Assembly: GCA_964432985.1 (NCBI GenBank)
Contig: CAYSPT010000057.1
Span: forward strand, 1-32,843
Length of the DNA stretch: 32,843 nucleotides
Source of the DNA: CAYSPT01 sp964432985
GTDB taxonomy: Bacteria > Muiribacteriota > CAYSPT01
Direction of reading: 5' to 3'
The number at the start of each line of letters is the position of its first letter. Position 1 is the first letter of the stretch. Under the pieces are notes generated by a model, which saw only the letters and a program-made list of their open reading frames with translations, did no database searches and was not told the origin of the DNA. The translations under genes and the position numbers were made by a program. This document shows, piece by piece, positions 1 to 10,646 of this stretch.

Positions 1-191
1 CCGTCCAGGTAGTTGGGGCTGCCGGCACCGGTTATGGCCGCCTTGTGCTCCAGGCTGAACTCGTCCGCTGCACCGGTGGCGCCGGGGAGCAGGAGCGCCG
101 CGGCCAGGGTGCACATGGCGATAGCGATGGTTAAGCGGATCTTTCTTATGTCAAATGTTGAGACCTGACCCCTCGTTTTCGTTTTTTTCAT
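1..191 (-). CDS. N-terminus of a secreted protein (partial, runs off the left edge)
   Basis: Reading leftward from an ATG at 191-189, the frame stays open to the window edge (63 codons). The peptide begins MKKTKTRGQVSTFDIRK, followed by a hydrophobic stretch (LTIAIAMCTLAAALLL) and a likely signal-peptidase I site near GATGAADEF, so the product is probably exported. The visible mature part is too short to name. The start codon sits between two copies of a 23-bp direct repeat, so the first 15 or so residues are encoded partly by repeat sequence. An AGGTCTCA string just upstream of the ATG is a poor ribosome site. An internal ATG at residue 26 is possible but would leave a signal peptide with no positive charge. 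The repeat may have replaced the original 5' end. The gene runs in the same direction as the giant lipoprotein gene, whose stop lies 92 bp upstream. Confidence 0.55.
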   Translation of the reverse strand, partial: MKKTKTRGQVSTFDIRKIRLTIAIAMCTLAAALLLPGATGAADEFSLEHKAAITGAGSPNYLD

Positions 192-213
192 TGAGACCTG
201 ACCCCTCGTTTTC
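158..213. repeat. 23-bp perfect direct repeat, two copies
   Basis: Positions 158-180 and 191-213 are identical 23-mers that begin TTGAGACCTGACCCC and end CGTTTTC. Their starts are 33 bp apart with a 10-bp spacer that contains the start codon of the leftmost gene. The longer string from about 150, reading ATGTCAAATG and then the repeat, resembles short dispersed elements that I recall near REP-associated (Y1) transposases in unrelated bacteria. That recollection cannot be checked here, and no transposase gene is visible nearby. Confidence 0.75.
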
Positions 214-283
214 TTCACGTCAAAATCATGTCATAAAGCGGTTCTGTCAACCATCAGCCGAGACCATCAAACCCATCCGCGGA

Positions 284-3200
284 TCAGGGCGGTGTTGGGG
301 CCGCAAAGTCCAGCCGTGCGGCCACGCCGTCGTACGTGGAATCAACCGAGTTGTAGAAGAAACCGATGTAGTCGGTCGTGTTCCCAGTGGTGGTCAGGGT
401 GGGGGTGTTCCCGCCGGACCACCGCGCCGTGCCCGGCCAGGTGATGGTCCGCGACCCGGTGGCGTCCTGCTTGACGATCAGGGTGTACTTGCGCCCGGAC
501 AGGCCGTTACTGAAGGTCAAGGTGCAGTTGGCGGTCAGGGTGATGTGCTGGGTGTTGCCGTTGTTCCAGTCCACGGTCTTCGATGCCCCGGAGTCGCCGA
601 TGACGTGGATCTTCGATCCCATCTGCCCGGCGACGTCCAGCGCCCCCTGCGGGTCCGTGGTGCCGATACCGACGTTGCCGGTGGCCAGCACAGCCAGCAC
701 CGGAGCCGTATCCGCTGATGTACCCCCGGCCCAGACATCACCCGTATCTGAAACCCGCATCATGTATGAACTACCGTATGCCATCGAAAAATCCTGAGGA
801 TTGCTTCCCGCATCAGGAAGAGCATTCAGCTTCCAGACATCACTGGCGCCGCCAGCCTGCATCCTGATCTGTGCCCCATTTAAGCTATTGGTTGATTCTG
901 CGAATAACACCCCGCTACTCGCGCGTACATGAAGGGGATAACTGGGTGTTGTGGTGCCGATACCGACCTTGCCGTCGGTGTCGATGGTCATCTTCGTGCC
1001 AATGCTCGGGTACGGGGAACTTCCGTAATCGATCTTGAACTTGTCGCCATCGCTGTTATCGAGACCGACAGTCCATCCGCCGACGTTAGCCACATCGAAC
1101 ACTGCAAACGGATCTCCACTGCTTGCTCCGCCAACTTTGATGACGGCTTTTGCATGAGAAGCAGCGTTCGCATTGTTTGTATTTTCCAGGTGCAGGGCAG
1201 CATTTCCCCCGGCGTTATCCTGAGCAATATCAAGCAATGCAATCGGTGTGGCGGTACCGATGCCGACCTTGCCGGCACCGTCGACAACTAATCCTGTCAC
1301 ACCGGCCGCTCCCCTGAGGTGAACGGTTCCCACCACCTCCAGTGTCGCGCCGATGGTGGTGGTACCGATGCCGACGTTGGCGTTGAAGGTCAATGTTTCC
1401 GCGACGAAGTCACCATATATCAGGGGGGTGCTATCATTATCGTTCGAGCTGTCGATATAGAGCTTGTTGGCGCCCGTTTCGCTGTAACCGGCCTTGCTCC
1501 CGATGAAGACGTTGTACGCTCCGAGAGCGCTGTACCCGGCATAATTACCCACAAACACGTTCTTGTATCCCGTCTGGTTAGCTTGTCCCGCGCTTGGTCC
1601 TATCCCAACGTTACCCAGGGCAGTAGTATTGTTCCGGAGTGCATAATACCCCACCCCTACGTTACTGCTGCCCGAAGTGTTGTACTGCATCGAGTTGCGG
1701 CCGACCGCGACATTGGTTTCACCGGTAGTGAGGGCGCTCAGAGCCACGGCTCCGACAGCCGTGTTGTTATTGCCGGTGGTGGAGGTGCCGCTCATGGCGC
1801 TATATCCCAGCGCCGTGTTGTAATTGGTTGAGGTACCGCCCTTGAGCGTGTCGTTACCCACGGCGACGTTACTGTACCCGTCGGTATTGGCATTCAGGGC
1901 CCTGTAGCCCATCGCCACGTTACCATTACCAGTGGTGTTGCTGGTCAGGGAAGTGTAGCCCAACGCCACGTTTTGATAGCCGGTGGTGTTAGCGGCCAGG
2001 GTATCCACGCCGACCGCCACGTTCCTGTTGGTGGTGCCGTCGTCATTGGCGCCGCTTCCCGACCCGAGGAACACGCAGCTGGCGTCCGTTATCACGTCGG
2101 AGAGGTCGGTGAGCGCCGCCGCGCCGCCGCCGCCGGCGGTGGCCCAGCTGAGGACGCCTGATCCGTTGGTGGTGAGCACCTGGTCGGCGGTGCCGTCCGC
2201 AGCCGGGAGTGTCAGCGTATAGTCAGCGGCCATGGCCTGCGACTGGATGGTGACCTTGTTGGTTCCGTCGCCGCTGCCTTCGAAGATAGAAAGGTTGCCG
2301 GCAGCGGCCTGGTCCTTCAGCAGCAGGTCGCCGTTTATCGCCAGGATGTCGTTGTCAAACTCACCGTAAATCAGGGAGGTCGTCCTTTGCGCAGTGGCGT
2401 CGGGTGGACTAGAATCATTTGAACTGTCGATAAAGAGCTTATGCGAGCCCGTCTCTTTTATCCCAGCACAACTTCCGATGAAGACATTGCGGTCGCCGGA
2501 ACCACAATTCATCCCTGCCGCATTACCTATATATATGTTTGCTAACCCGCCTTGATTGTTCATTCCTGCTTGGGGTCCGATCCCTATATTACCATTGGCA
2601 GTGGTATCACGGAGCGCGTAGTACCCCAGGGCTACACTATAGCTGTTGCTGACATTTTTATTGAGCGCCATGTACCCCAGGGCTACATTCATGAGGCCGG
2701 TGGTGTTGCTGGCCAGACTATCACGACCCAGTGCAATGTTATCTGATCCGCTGGTACAGGCACCCAGTATGCCGTCACCTATGGCTATATTGTTGTTGCC
2801 GTTCGTACTGGTATCCAGAGTCTGATAACCCAACGCCACGTTACCTGTTCCGGTGGTAATGCTTCCCATGGCGCCAAAACCAACCGCCACGTTCTTGTTG
2901 GTGGTGCCGTCATCGTTTGCGCCGCTGCCTGAGCCGAGAAACACGCTGGAGGCGTCTGTTTTCGCGTCGGAGAGATCGTTGATCGCCGACGCTCCGCCGC
3001 CGCCGGCGGTGGTCCAGCTGAGGGATCCGGCGCCGTCGGTGGTGAGCACCTGGTCGGTGGTGCCGTCCGCCGCCGGTAGGGTCCAGGCTATGTTGGCTGC
3101 AACGGTGGCCGGTGATTTCAGGGAGACGTAATGGCTGCTGTCGGAATCTTTCAGCTTCAGCTCGCCCTGGGCACGCAAGGCGACATTGCCGGCGACGTCG

Positions 3201-6200
3201 AGTGTTTCACCGGGCGTGGTGGTGCCGATGCCGACGTTACCGCCAGATGGCGTTAACGCAAAATTGTTGGAAGTGTAATCAATCCTGAATGCTTCTTTGC
3301 TGGCCCCATAGTTAAACACATAAAAATAATCCTGGGCGGCATTGAATTGCCATCTGTCGGCACCTGCTTCCTGGAACACGATTTGAGCAGCGTTTGTCGC
3401 ACCTCCCTTATCAATATAAAAGTTGGCGTTTAGACCGGCATCAATTTTGGCTTCCAGGCTGGCACTGCTGCTATGGATATGGAAATCCTTCGCCGGTGCC
3501 GTGGTGCCGATGCCGACTTTTCCGCCGCTTCGATATATGTCACTGCCGCTTTCTGTCCAGAGGCTGCTGCCGCCGCCTGCGGTGGCCCAGCTGAGGGTGC
3601 CTGAGCCGTCGGTTTTGAGGACCTGGTCGGCGGTGCCGTCGGCAGCCGGGAGGGTCAGAGTAAAATCGGAGGTCATGGCTTGTGCCTGGAGAGTGACTTT
3701 GTTGGTTCCGTCGCCGCTGCCTTCAAAGATAGAGAGGTTGCCGGCAGCGGTCCCGTCCTTCAGCTGCAGGTCGCCGTTTACCGCCAGGATGTCGTTGTCG
3801 AACTCGCCGTAGATGAGGGGGGCGGCGGAATCCGAGTTCTCGATGTACAGCCTATCCGCGCCTGTTTCGTTGTACCCTGCCTTGTAGCCGATTAAGATAT
3901 TGCCATCTCCAAGAGCGCTATATCCTGCGCTTGACCCTAGAAACACATTGAGCCTTCCGGTCTGGTTACTGAACCCGGCATTCGCTCCAACCGCTACATT
4001 ATAGAAAGAGGTGGTATTATTCTTGAGCGCGTAACCGCCCACGGCTACGTTATCGTAACCCGTTGTATTCTCATAAAGGGTGTTGCGGCCAACCGCGACA
4101 TTACGGCTTCCCCCGATATTTTTGTACATGGACAGGGCGCCGACAGACGTGTTGCTTCCACCGGTGGTTGTGGACATCAGTGTGTATGCACCCAGTGCCG
4201 TGTTGTAATCGGCGGAGATACTTTCGGTGAGCGCGCCGCGGCCCAGGGCTACGTTATAGATGCCGTCGGTACTGGCGTCCAGGGCATTGCAGCCCACCGC
4301 TACGTTTTCGGTACCAGTGGTGTTGCTAAGCAGTGCATTATAGCCCACCGCTACGTTGTCATAGCCGCTGGTGTTGCCGGACAGAGCACTTACACCAACT
4401 GCCGCGTTCTTATTGTTTGAGCCGTCATCACTGGCGCCGCTGTCCGAGCCGAGGAAGAGGCTGCTGGCATCCGTTATCGCGTCGGAAAGATCGGTGAGCG
4501 CGGAAGCTCCACCGGCGGTTTCCCAGCTGAGGGCGCCGGAGCCGTCGGTGGAGAGGACCTGGCCGCTGGTGCCGTCCGCCGCCGGGAGGGTCAGCGAATA
4601 ATCGGCAGTCATGGCCTGTGACTGGATAGTGACCTTGTTCGTCCCGTCACCGCTTCCTTCAAAGATGGCGATGTTGCCCGCCGCCGTTCCGTCCTTCAGC
4701 TGCAGGTCGCCGTTTACTGCCAGGATGTCGTTGTCGAACTCGCCGTAGATGAGGGGGGTGTCGCTGTTTGAGTTCTCAATATACAGCTTGTTGCTGCCGG
4801 TCAAGCTGTATCCCGCATTATGGCCGAGAAGGACGTTGTAGTTTCCGGCTGCCTCCCATCCGGCTTTGTATCCTAAAGCAGTGTTTTGACTGCCGTTTGA
4901 GTAGGCTCCCGTCTCACTGCCAATATAAACATTTTGATGTGTTGTTCCAGTCGTTTGATTCGAACCTGCGCTCCGTCCGATAAATACATTTTCATACCCG
5001 GTTGTATTTGACTTGCCTGAATGTATTCCCACTGCGACGTTGTTGCTTCCCGTATTATTCTCCAGTGAAAGGTAACCTACAGCCGTGTTATTACTTTGAG
5101 TTGTATTGCTTTTCAAGGCGCCGTTTCCTACTGCGACGTTATAGGACGCTGTAGTGTTGGCTGCCAGTGCATCTGATCCGATGGCGACATTCAAGCTGCC
5201 GGTCGTATTATTGGTGAGCGCGCAATATCCAAAGGCCGTAGTCCCACTGGCGGTGTTCGCGTTGAGTGCCTCGAAACCAACGGCGGTGCAATTGGTGGCG
5301 GTCCCGGTGAGAAAACCGGAGTTCTCGCCCACGAATGTGTTGCCCGTACCGTAGTTGTGAGCGAACCGGTTGGCGCCGAGCTGAATCACCCCGATGGTGG
5401 CGGAAGTGGTGACTGGGAGGACGACGTTGCCGGTCAAGGCTATATCGCCGACTACGTCCAGGGCGCTTCCCGGGGTGTCCGAACCGATGCCGACGTTGCC
5501 GGCCATAAACGCCACCTCTGTACTATCCCTGCCCATCTGAATCCTTTTCGACCACGCTCCAGAAGGGGCCTGTCCGTTGGTCATTCCAATGTATCCGATA
5601 TTGGCTACACCATCGTATTCGAATATCATACCTTTAGTATCATCTTCACCGAGATAGAGACGAGCATCCCATTCAGTTGCATACTGGGCGGGAATTATCC
5701 TCACTAAAGCGTCCGTTGCTGATGGAGATACTACCGCTAAATCCCCACTTGGACTCGTGGTGCCGATACCGACCTTGCCGCCAGCGTAATTGATGCCGCC
5801 GGTGACATCGTCCCACTGGCTGCTGCCGCTGCCGGCGGTGGCCCAACTGAGGGTGCCGGAGCCGTTGGTAGAGAGAACCTGGCCGGAGGTACCGTCAGCA
5901 GCCGGGAGGGTTAGCGTATAATCGGCGGCCATGGCCTGCGCCTGAAGGGTGACCTTATCGGTGCCGTCGCCGCTTCCTTCAAAGATGGCGATGTTGCCCG
6001 CCGCCGTGCCGTCCTTCAACTGCAGGTCGCCGTTGACCGTCAGGATGTCGGTCGAGAAATCGCCTCCGATGAGCGGAGTGGCGCTGTCGGAGTTTGCGAT
6101 GTAGAGCTTGTTGCTGCCGGTCTCGTTGTAGCCGGCTTTGTATCCCAGGAATACGTTGCTGCCGCCGGTAACATTACTATACCCTGCCTGGTGTCCGAGG

Positions 6201-9200
6201 AACACATTATTCATACCGGTCGTACTTTCGTACCCTGCGATGTACCCGATGAAAACGTTGTTGCTGCCCTGGGAGGAGTACCCGGCATGGTCTCCGACGA
6301 ACACCGACGCGTTCTTGTTATGGACGGACCCGCCCACGCCGGCGTTGTATCCGATGGTAACATTGCCAAATCCTGTTTCGTTGTACCGGTTGGCCTGGCT
6401 TCCAAGGGCAACGTTCTGATTGCCGGTGGTGTTGGCATTCAAGGCATTCGTCCCGAGTGCCACGTTGTTAGTGCCGGTGGTGTTGGCGCCGCTGCCCGTG
6501 CCCAGGAACACACTGCTGGCGTTTGTTTTCGCGTCTGAGAGATCGTTGAGCGCCGACGCTCCGCCGGCGGCTTCCCAGGTGGCCAGCCCGTTGGCGTCGG
6601 AGGTGAGTACCTTGCCGGCGCCGGGTGTCCCGCCGGTGATCTTGACCTGCCCGGCAACTTCCAGTTTTGCGTCCGGATCGGTGACACCGACGCCGACGTT
6701 GCCGTCTGTGTCGATGACCATTCGATATTCACCATCTGTAGTATTTAAGAATGCTAATTTGTCGGTACCAATAGCGTTGCCACTACCTGAAGCAAATACA
6801 GACCAGTTGTCACCAGTTCCTATGAATTGAACCGGAGAACCAGCTGTTGAAGTAGATTCCAGCCGGAAACTACCATCCACCAGATGCAGCTTAGCATCCG
6901 GGGTGGTAGTCCCCACGCCGACGTTGCCGTCTGCTGATATTCTAAATCGTTCTCCCAGTGTCCCGGATCCCTTTGTTGAAAAGGCCATTCCCGCACTACT
7001 AGAGCTCTCAGAAATACTGTGGATTCTGCCTAGCTCATATGCAGGCGTCCCCTCATGACAAAAACTGAGGTAGCCTCCACTGCCTGCGATAGCGCCATTA
7101 TAAATTGAACCGATGATCAACACTTGTTGCCCCGCGGATGCAGCAGAACTATTGTCGTTAACGACCAGTTTCGATTCCGGGGCGGCGGTGCCGATACCGA
7201 CCTTGCCTTCAACCAGAAGTCCGTTGGTGGGCGCTGTATTTTGATAATAGCCGGATCCAATGGCTGCGCTGCCCGACACGGAAAAATCCGCTCCCGGATC
7301 GGTGTTGCCGATGCCAACGTCACCGTTGTACTTAATAAAACCGGTGTCTTCCGTCCAAATACTGCTGGTTGACGGCAGGTTTGTCAGGTCGGAGCCGTCA
7401 CCGGCGAAAGCGGTAGCCGTAACGGTGCCGTTGACGTCGAGCGTGGTCGCCGGGCTGGTGGAGCCGATGCCGACGTTACCGCTTTCATCAATTCTTACCC
7501 TTTCCACTTGAGTGCCGGCGCCGCCTGTGTAGAATACCAACCGGCCGTCGCCTTCGTTTTTGACGTTTATTCCAATTCTAGCTCTATCATTAGAATCAGC
7601 ACTATCGGTTCCGTGGGAGAAGCCCATCCACCATGTGTCCCCAGCCTGGATGTTATTATTTTGAAGTTTCAAAATACCACCCGAAGCAAAACTGTCTTGA
7701 ACAACTAATTTACTGCTTGGATTTGTAGTGCCGATCCCGATCTTGGATCCGTCATCGAAAATCAAACCTGTAGAGAGGGCCGACCCGTCCCACCTGGGCA
7801 CGTAATCGGTGGTGATGGTCCCCACCTTTGGGTCGGTCTCGGTGTAGGTCTTGATGTAGCCCATGGTAGCGATGGCTTCGTCGCTGAGCTGAGTGTCTGC
7901 GTCGGTGCCGCCCAGGTTATGGAAGTAGTTGGTGACCAGCTGCTGCAGTTTGTCCAGGTCGACCGACGGGTCGGTTTCAGTGNNNNNNNNNNNNNNNNNN
8001 NNNNNNNNNNNNNNNNNNNNNNNNNNNNNNNNNNNNNNNNNNNNNNNNNNNNNNNNNNNNNNNNNNNNNNNNNNNNNNNNNNGGTCTTGATGTAGCCCAT
8101 GGTCTCGATGTCGGTATCGCTGAGCTGAGTGTCTGTGTCGTCGGCAGGTTCCCACGCCGCGCCGGACCATTTAAGGACCTGGCCGTTGGCGGCGTCCTGC
8201 GGATCCAGGGAAAATGTTGCGTTCTCCAGGGTTATTCCGAGACCGGCGGAGTAGGAGGCGCCGGTGTCTTCACCCGGGATACCGAGACCGGTAATGTCGG
8301 CTTTGACAATGTTCAGCTTCGAGAAGTCGATGGCCGCCGATGCGTCGATGTCGTCGTTGGTGACGGTGCCGTCCTGGATGGCGCCCGCGGCGCCGCCGGC
8401 AACCGAATCCATAACGGACAGCGCGCCCAGGCCCAGGTTGCCGCGGGCGTCTTCGGATGTGGTCGCGCCCGTGCCGCCGTTCGCGATCGGTATAGTGCCG
8501 GTCACCCCGGCGGCGTTGCCGGTGATGTCGCCGACAACCTGTGTGGACGGTATATCGCCGACAATTTGCGTCGATGGGATATCGCCAGTTATCTGTGACG
8601 ACGGGATGTCGCCGACGACCTGTGATGAGGGAATATCCCCAACGACCTGCGACGCGGATATGTCCCCAACTATCTTGGAGCCGCTCACCGTCTCGATGAA
8701 GTCATCGCCGATGGGATCGCCCTGCCAGGCGCCTGAGATGACGTTGCCGGAGGAATCCACGGCGAAGGTCCCGGTGGTGCTGCCGGGCTGAGTCTGTCCT
8801 TCGCTGCCCACCGTCAGGGCCGCATGCGGGTCGGTGGTGCCGATACCGACGTTGCCGGTGTCGCTGTTCACCACGAAGGCGGAGCCGGATGTCGACTCCA
8901 CGTGCAGCAGGCCCTGCGGGTCCTTCGTGCCGATACCGATATTGCCTACCGCCGTGAGCAGGTTGTCCCGCTCCTCTGCGGTGGGCCCGCCGTCGCCGGC
9001 CACGAACAGGTACTCGCTGCGGTTGAACTCCATGTTGCCGTGGCGGTCTTTTACACGCACGCCGAAGACGAAGCGCCCCGTAGCCGGCAGGTCTTCCAGG
9101 ATTACGCCCTGCTCGCCGCGGATACCGTCATAGATGTCAGTATCGGTATACTCGGCGGTGATGTTGTTCTCCCAGGCTTCGGCGTCCCAGCTCTCCACCG

Positions 9201-10353
9201 TGTTGTGGTAGACGGTGAAGGTCAGGGGTGCGGAGGCATCGAGGACCCGTCCGAACTCCACCGCCACGGTGATGGTGTCGGCGGAGGGGGTGGTCTGCCC
9301 ATAGGAAGCAGGGTCTACCTCGGTTACGTAGACCACGCCGGGAGTGCTGTCCCACGCCGGCGCACGGCTGTCATTGAGAATGGCGTTAACGGTGTGCTGC
9401 CCGCCTTCCGTCACCTGGACAGGATCGGACAGGGAGCCGCTGTCGATCAGGTCATGCCTGAATCCGAGTGTGCACTCCCCGGGCTCCATTCCGTCGATCC
9501 GGTAGGTTCCGTCTCCGTCTGTTTCCGCGAAATAGTCATCCTCCATAACCCGGACTATGACACCGCCAAGGGGCTCCTCGTCCTGGGCGGTGACCGTGCC
9601 CGATACGGATCCGCCCACCAGTGCTGTAAGCTCCATGCTCGACTGCAGCACCACCGCGTCCGCCGCCGGCACCGTTACCGATTCGGGGTAGTCGGCGCTC
9701 TCGTATCCCGGGTGCATGAAGCTCACCTGGTAGGTGCCCACGGGGACCTGGCTGATGACGAACCCGCCGTCATCGCCGGTGAAGCCGATGTAGTCGGTGC
9801 CCTTGATGATGACGAAGGTGCCCGAGTGCCCGCCCGTCACCCCGTCCGAAAGCAGGCAGTAGCCGGTAATGGAGCCGGTGGGTGTCAGGGCCAGGTCCAC
9901 AGTCGCGGCTTCCAGCGGCGACACCGTTCCCAGTCCTTTTGCCTTGAGCCCTCCCCGGGTGGCTTCGATGTAGTAGGTGCCCGTGTCAAGCCCGGTGAGC
10001 ACGTAGACCCCGTTGTCGTCGGTGACCGTGGCGTAAGCGCCGCCGGTGTCCGCCGCCGCCATGGATACGGCCCGGTTGAATGATGTTTTCACCGCGGGGC
10101 GGGCGGCCAGCACCTTCGCCTGCTTGCCGCTCACGCCGCCCTCGTCCACCTTGCTGGCCATCACCAGGATGCCGGGACCGCTCGAGCCGTCCGGTAGAAC
10201 TACCTTTCCGGTGAGCGTGTGTCCCATGGAAGGCGACGTGTCATCGGGCGCTGCCCCGCCGCCCCCGCCGCCGCACCCGGCCAGGACAAAACAAAAAAGG
10301 CCCGCTATCAAGCAGGCACCTCCCATGGAAATAACCGATTTTCTTAAACGCAT
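284..10353 (-). CDS. Giant repetitive surface lipoprotein with tail-fibre-like and YadA-head-like repeats (interrupted by an assembly gap)
   Basis: This is one gene split by 100 N: 757 codons before the gap (10353-8083) and about 2,566 after it (7982-284). The nominal frame differs across the gap only because its length is arbitrary. The start has GAGGAGGGG at 10361-10369. Residues 1-27 form a lipoprotein signal peptide (FVLAGC, lipidated Cys27) followed by a Gly run. Residues of about 45-325 are three carboxypeptidase-regulatory-like beta-sandwiches, followed by an Ig-like stretch to about 470. Next come NVGIGTTDP repeats, six nonapeptides of SQVVGDIPS type, and a hinge (IPIANGGTGATT) typical of phage tail fibres. 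After the gap, five blocks of NVAVGxxAL repeats alternate with GDLQLKDGTAAGN and LTLPAADGT linkers. The last 110 residues resemble phage fibre tips (LTANCTLTFSNG, GSRTITWPG). There is no C-terminal membrane barrel, so anchoring would be by lipid. The likely role is an adhesin or fibre, by family resemblance only. Confidence 0.85.
1400..6570 (-). repeat. Five YadA-head-like beta-roll blocks within the giant lipoprotein
   Basis: Blocks lie at roughly 6050-6570, 4720-5385, 3790-4515, 2340-3000 and 1400-2125. Four open with a DLSDA or DLSDV motif and then FLGxxSGA; the block at 4720-5385 opens instead with NRFAHNYGTGNTFVG. Each contains 10-14 copies of a roughly 14-residue unit of the NVAVGxxALxxNTTG type. 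Each closes with KAGYxETGxxKLYI and a GEFDNDILAVNGDL-like linker. The blocks are diverged at DNA level but clearly duplicated from one another. Confidence 0.85.
7983..8082. other. 100-N assembly gap inside the giant lipoprotein gene
   Basis: Exactly 100 N, the usual placeholder for unknown length. The same coding motif lies on both sides: DTQLSD, four to six residues, then MGYIKT (forward 7849-7905 and 8083-8140). The gap is best explained as a tandem repeat the assembler could not resolve, so the missing protein length is unknown. Confidence 0.95.
8525..8690 (-). repeat. Six tandem 27-bp units encoding a nonapeptide repeat
   Basis: The coding strand encodes SKIVGDISA, SQVVGDIPS twice, SQITGDIPS, TQIVGDIPS and TQVVGDITG in succession. 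The DNA units of 27 bp are similar but not identical. The repeat runs directly into a glycine-rich hinge (IPIANGGTGATT), an arrangement common in phage tail-fibre shafts. Confidence 0.8.
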
Positions 10354-10474
10354 ATCTTGCCCCTCCTCTGCTCACTTTCGTTGGAAAATGGCCAAATAAT
10401 TCTGGGTCAGCCAAACAAATAGCTTGCCTCCTTTTAGATGTTTTATAAAAAAGCAAAATTACACAGCTGGTAAT

Positions 10475-10504
10475 ATATTATGTCTATATTGCACTACCTG
10501 TCAA
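10475..10504 (-). promoter_or_regulatory. Sigma70-like promoter for the giant lipoprotein
   Basis: On the minus strand a perfect TTGACA (10504-10499) is followed after 18 bp by TAATAT (10480-10475). It lies about 120 bp upstream of the lipoprotein ATG, leaving a long leader. The leader contains a second GGAGG-like string near 10430 with no open frame behind it, and an imperfect TTGG...CCAA dyad near 10380-10395. The rest of the 293-bp divergent space (10354-10646) is AT-rich. I see no clear promoter for the rightward kinase gene there. Confidence 0.6.
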
Positions 10505-10646
10505 AGTAAATAAAGACATACCAGCTATATAGGAATAGGGATATTACTACATATTCGCATTTACCAACCCACCGTGATACAATTCTACCGGGAAGGTAAT
10601 CCGGCTGGACCATTCCGGTATAGGTTCCCGAAAGGAGCACGTCTTC

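Noticed and set aside
7762..8082. Continuation of the N-terminal frame of the lipoprotein past the gap
   Set aside because: After the gap this frame gives low-complexity nonsense, while the other frame carries the repeat motifs; the frame change is an artefact of the 100-N placeholder.
8525..8690. CRISPR array
   Set aside because: Units are contiguous 27-bp coding repeats without spacers; no cas genes are present. No rRNA or tRNA genes were recognised in the window either.
8824..10083. 419-codon open frame antisense to the giant lipoprotein N-terminus
   Set aside because: Composition is that of a complementary-strand shadow, and the opposite strand has a signal peptide, ribosome site and known domains.
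1..10353. Trimeric autotransporter classification of the giant protein
   Set aside because: Head-like repeats are present but the C-terminus lacks the membrane barrel and the N-terminus is a lipoprotein signal.
10354..10474. Riboswitch in the lipoprotein leader
   Set aside because: The long leader invited a c-di-GMP or other riboswitch search by eye, but no conserved core motif could be found.
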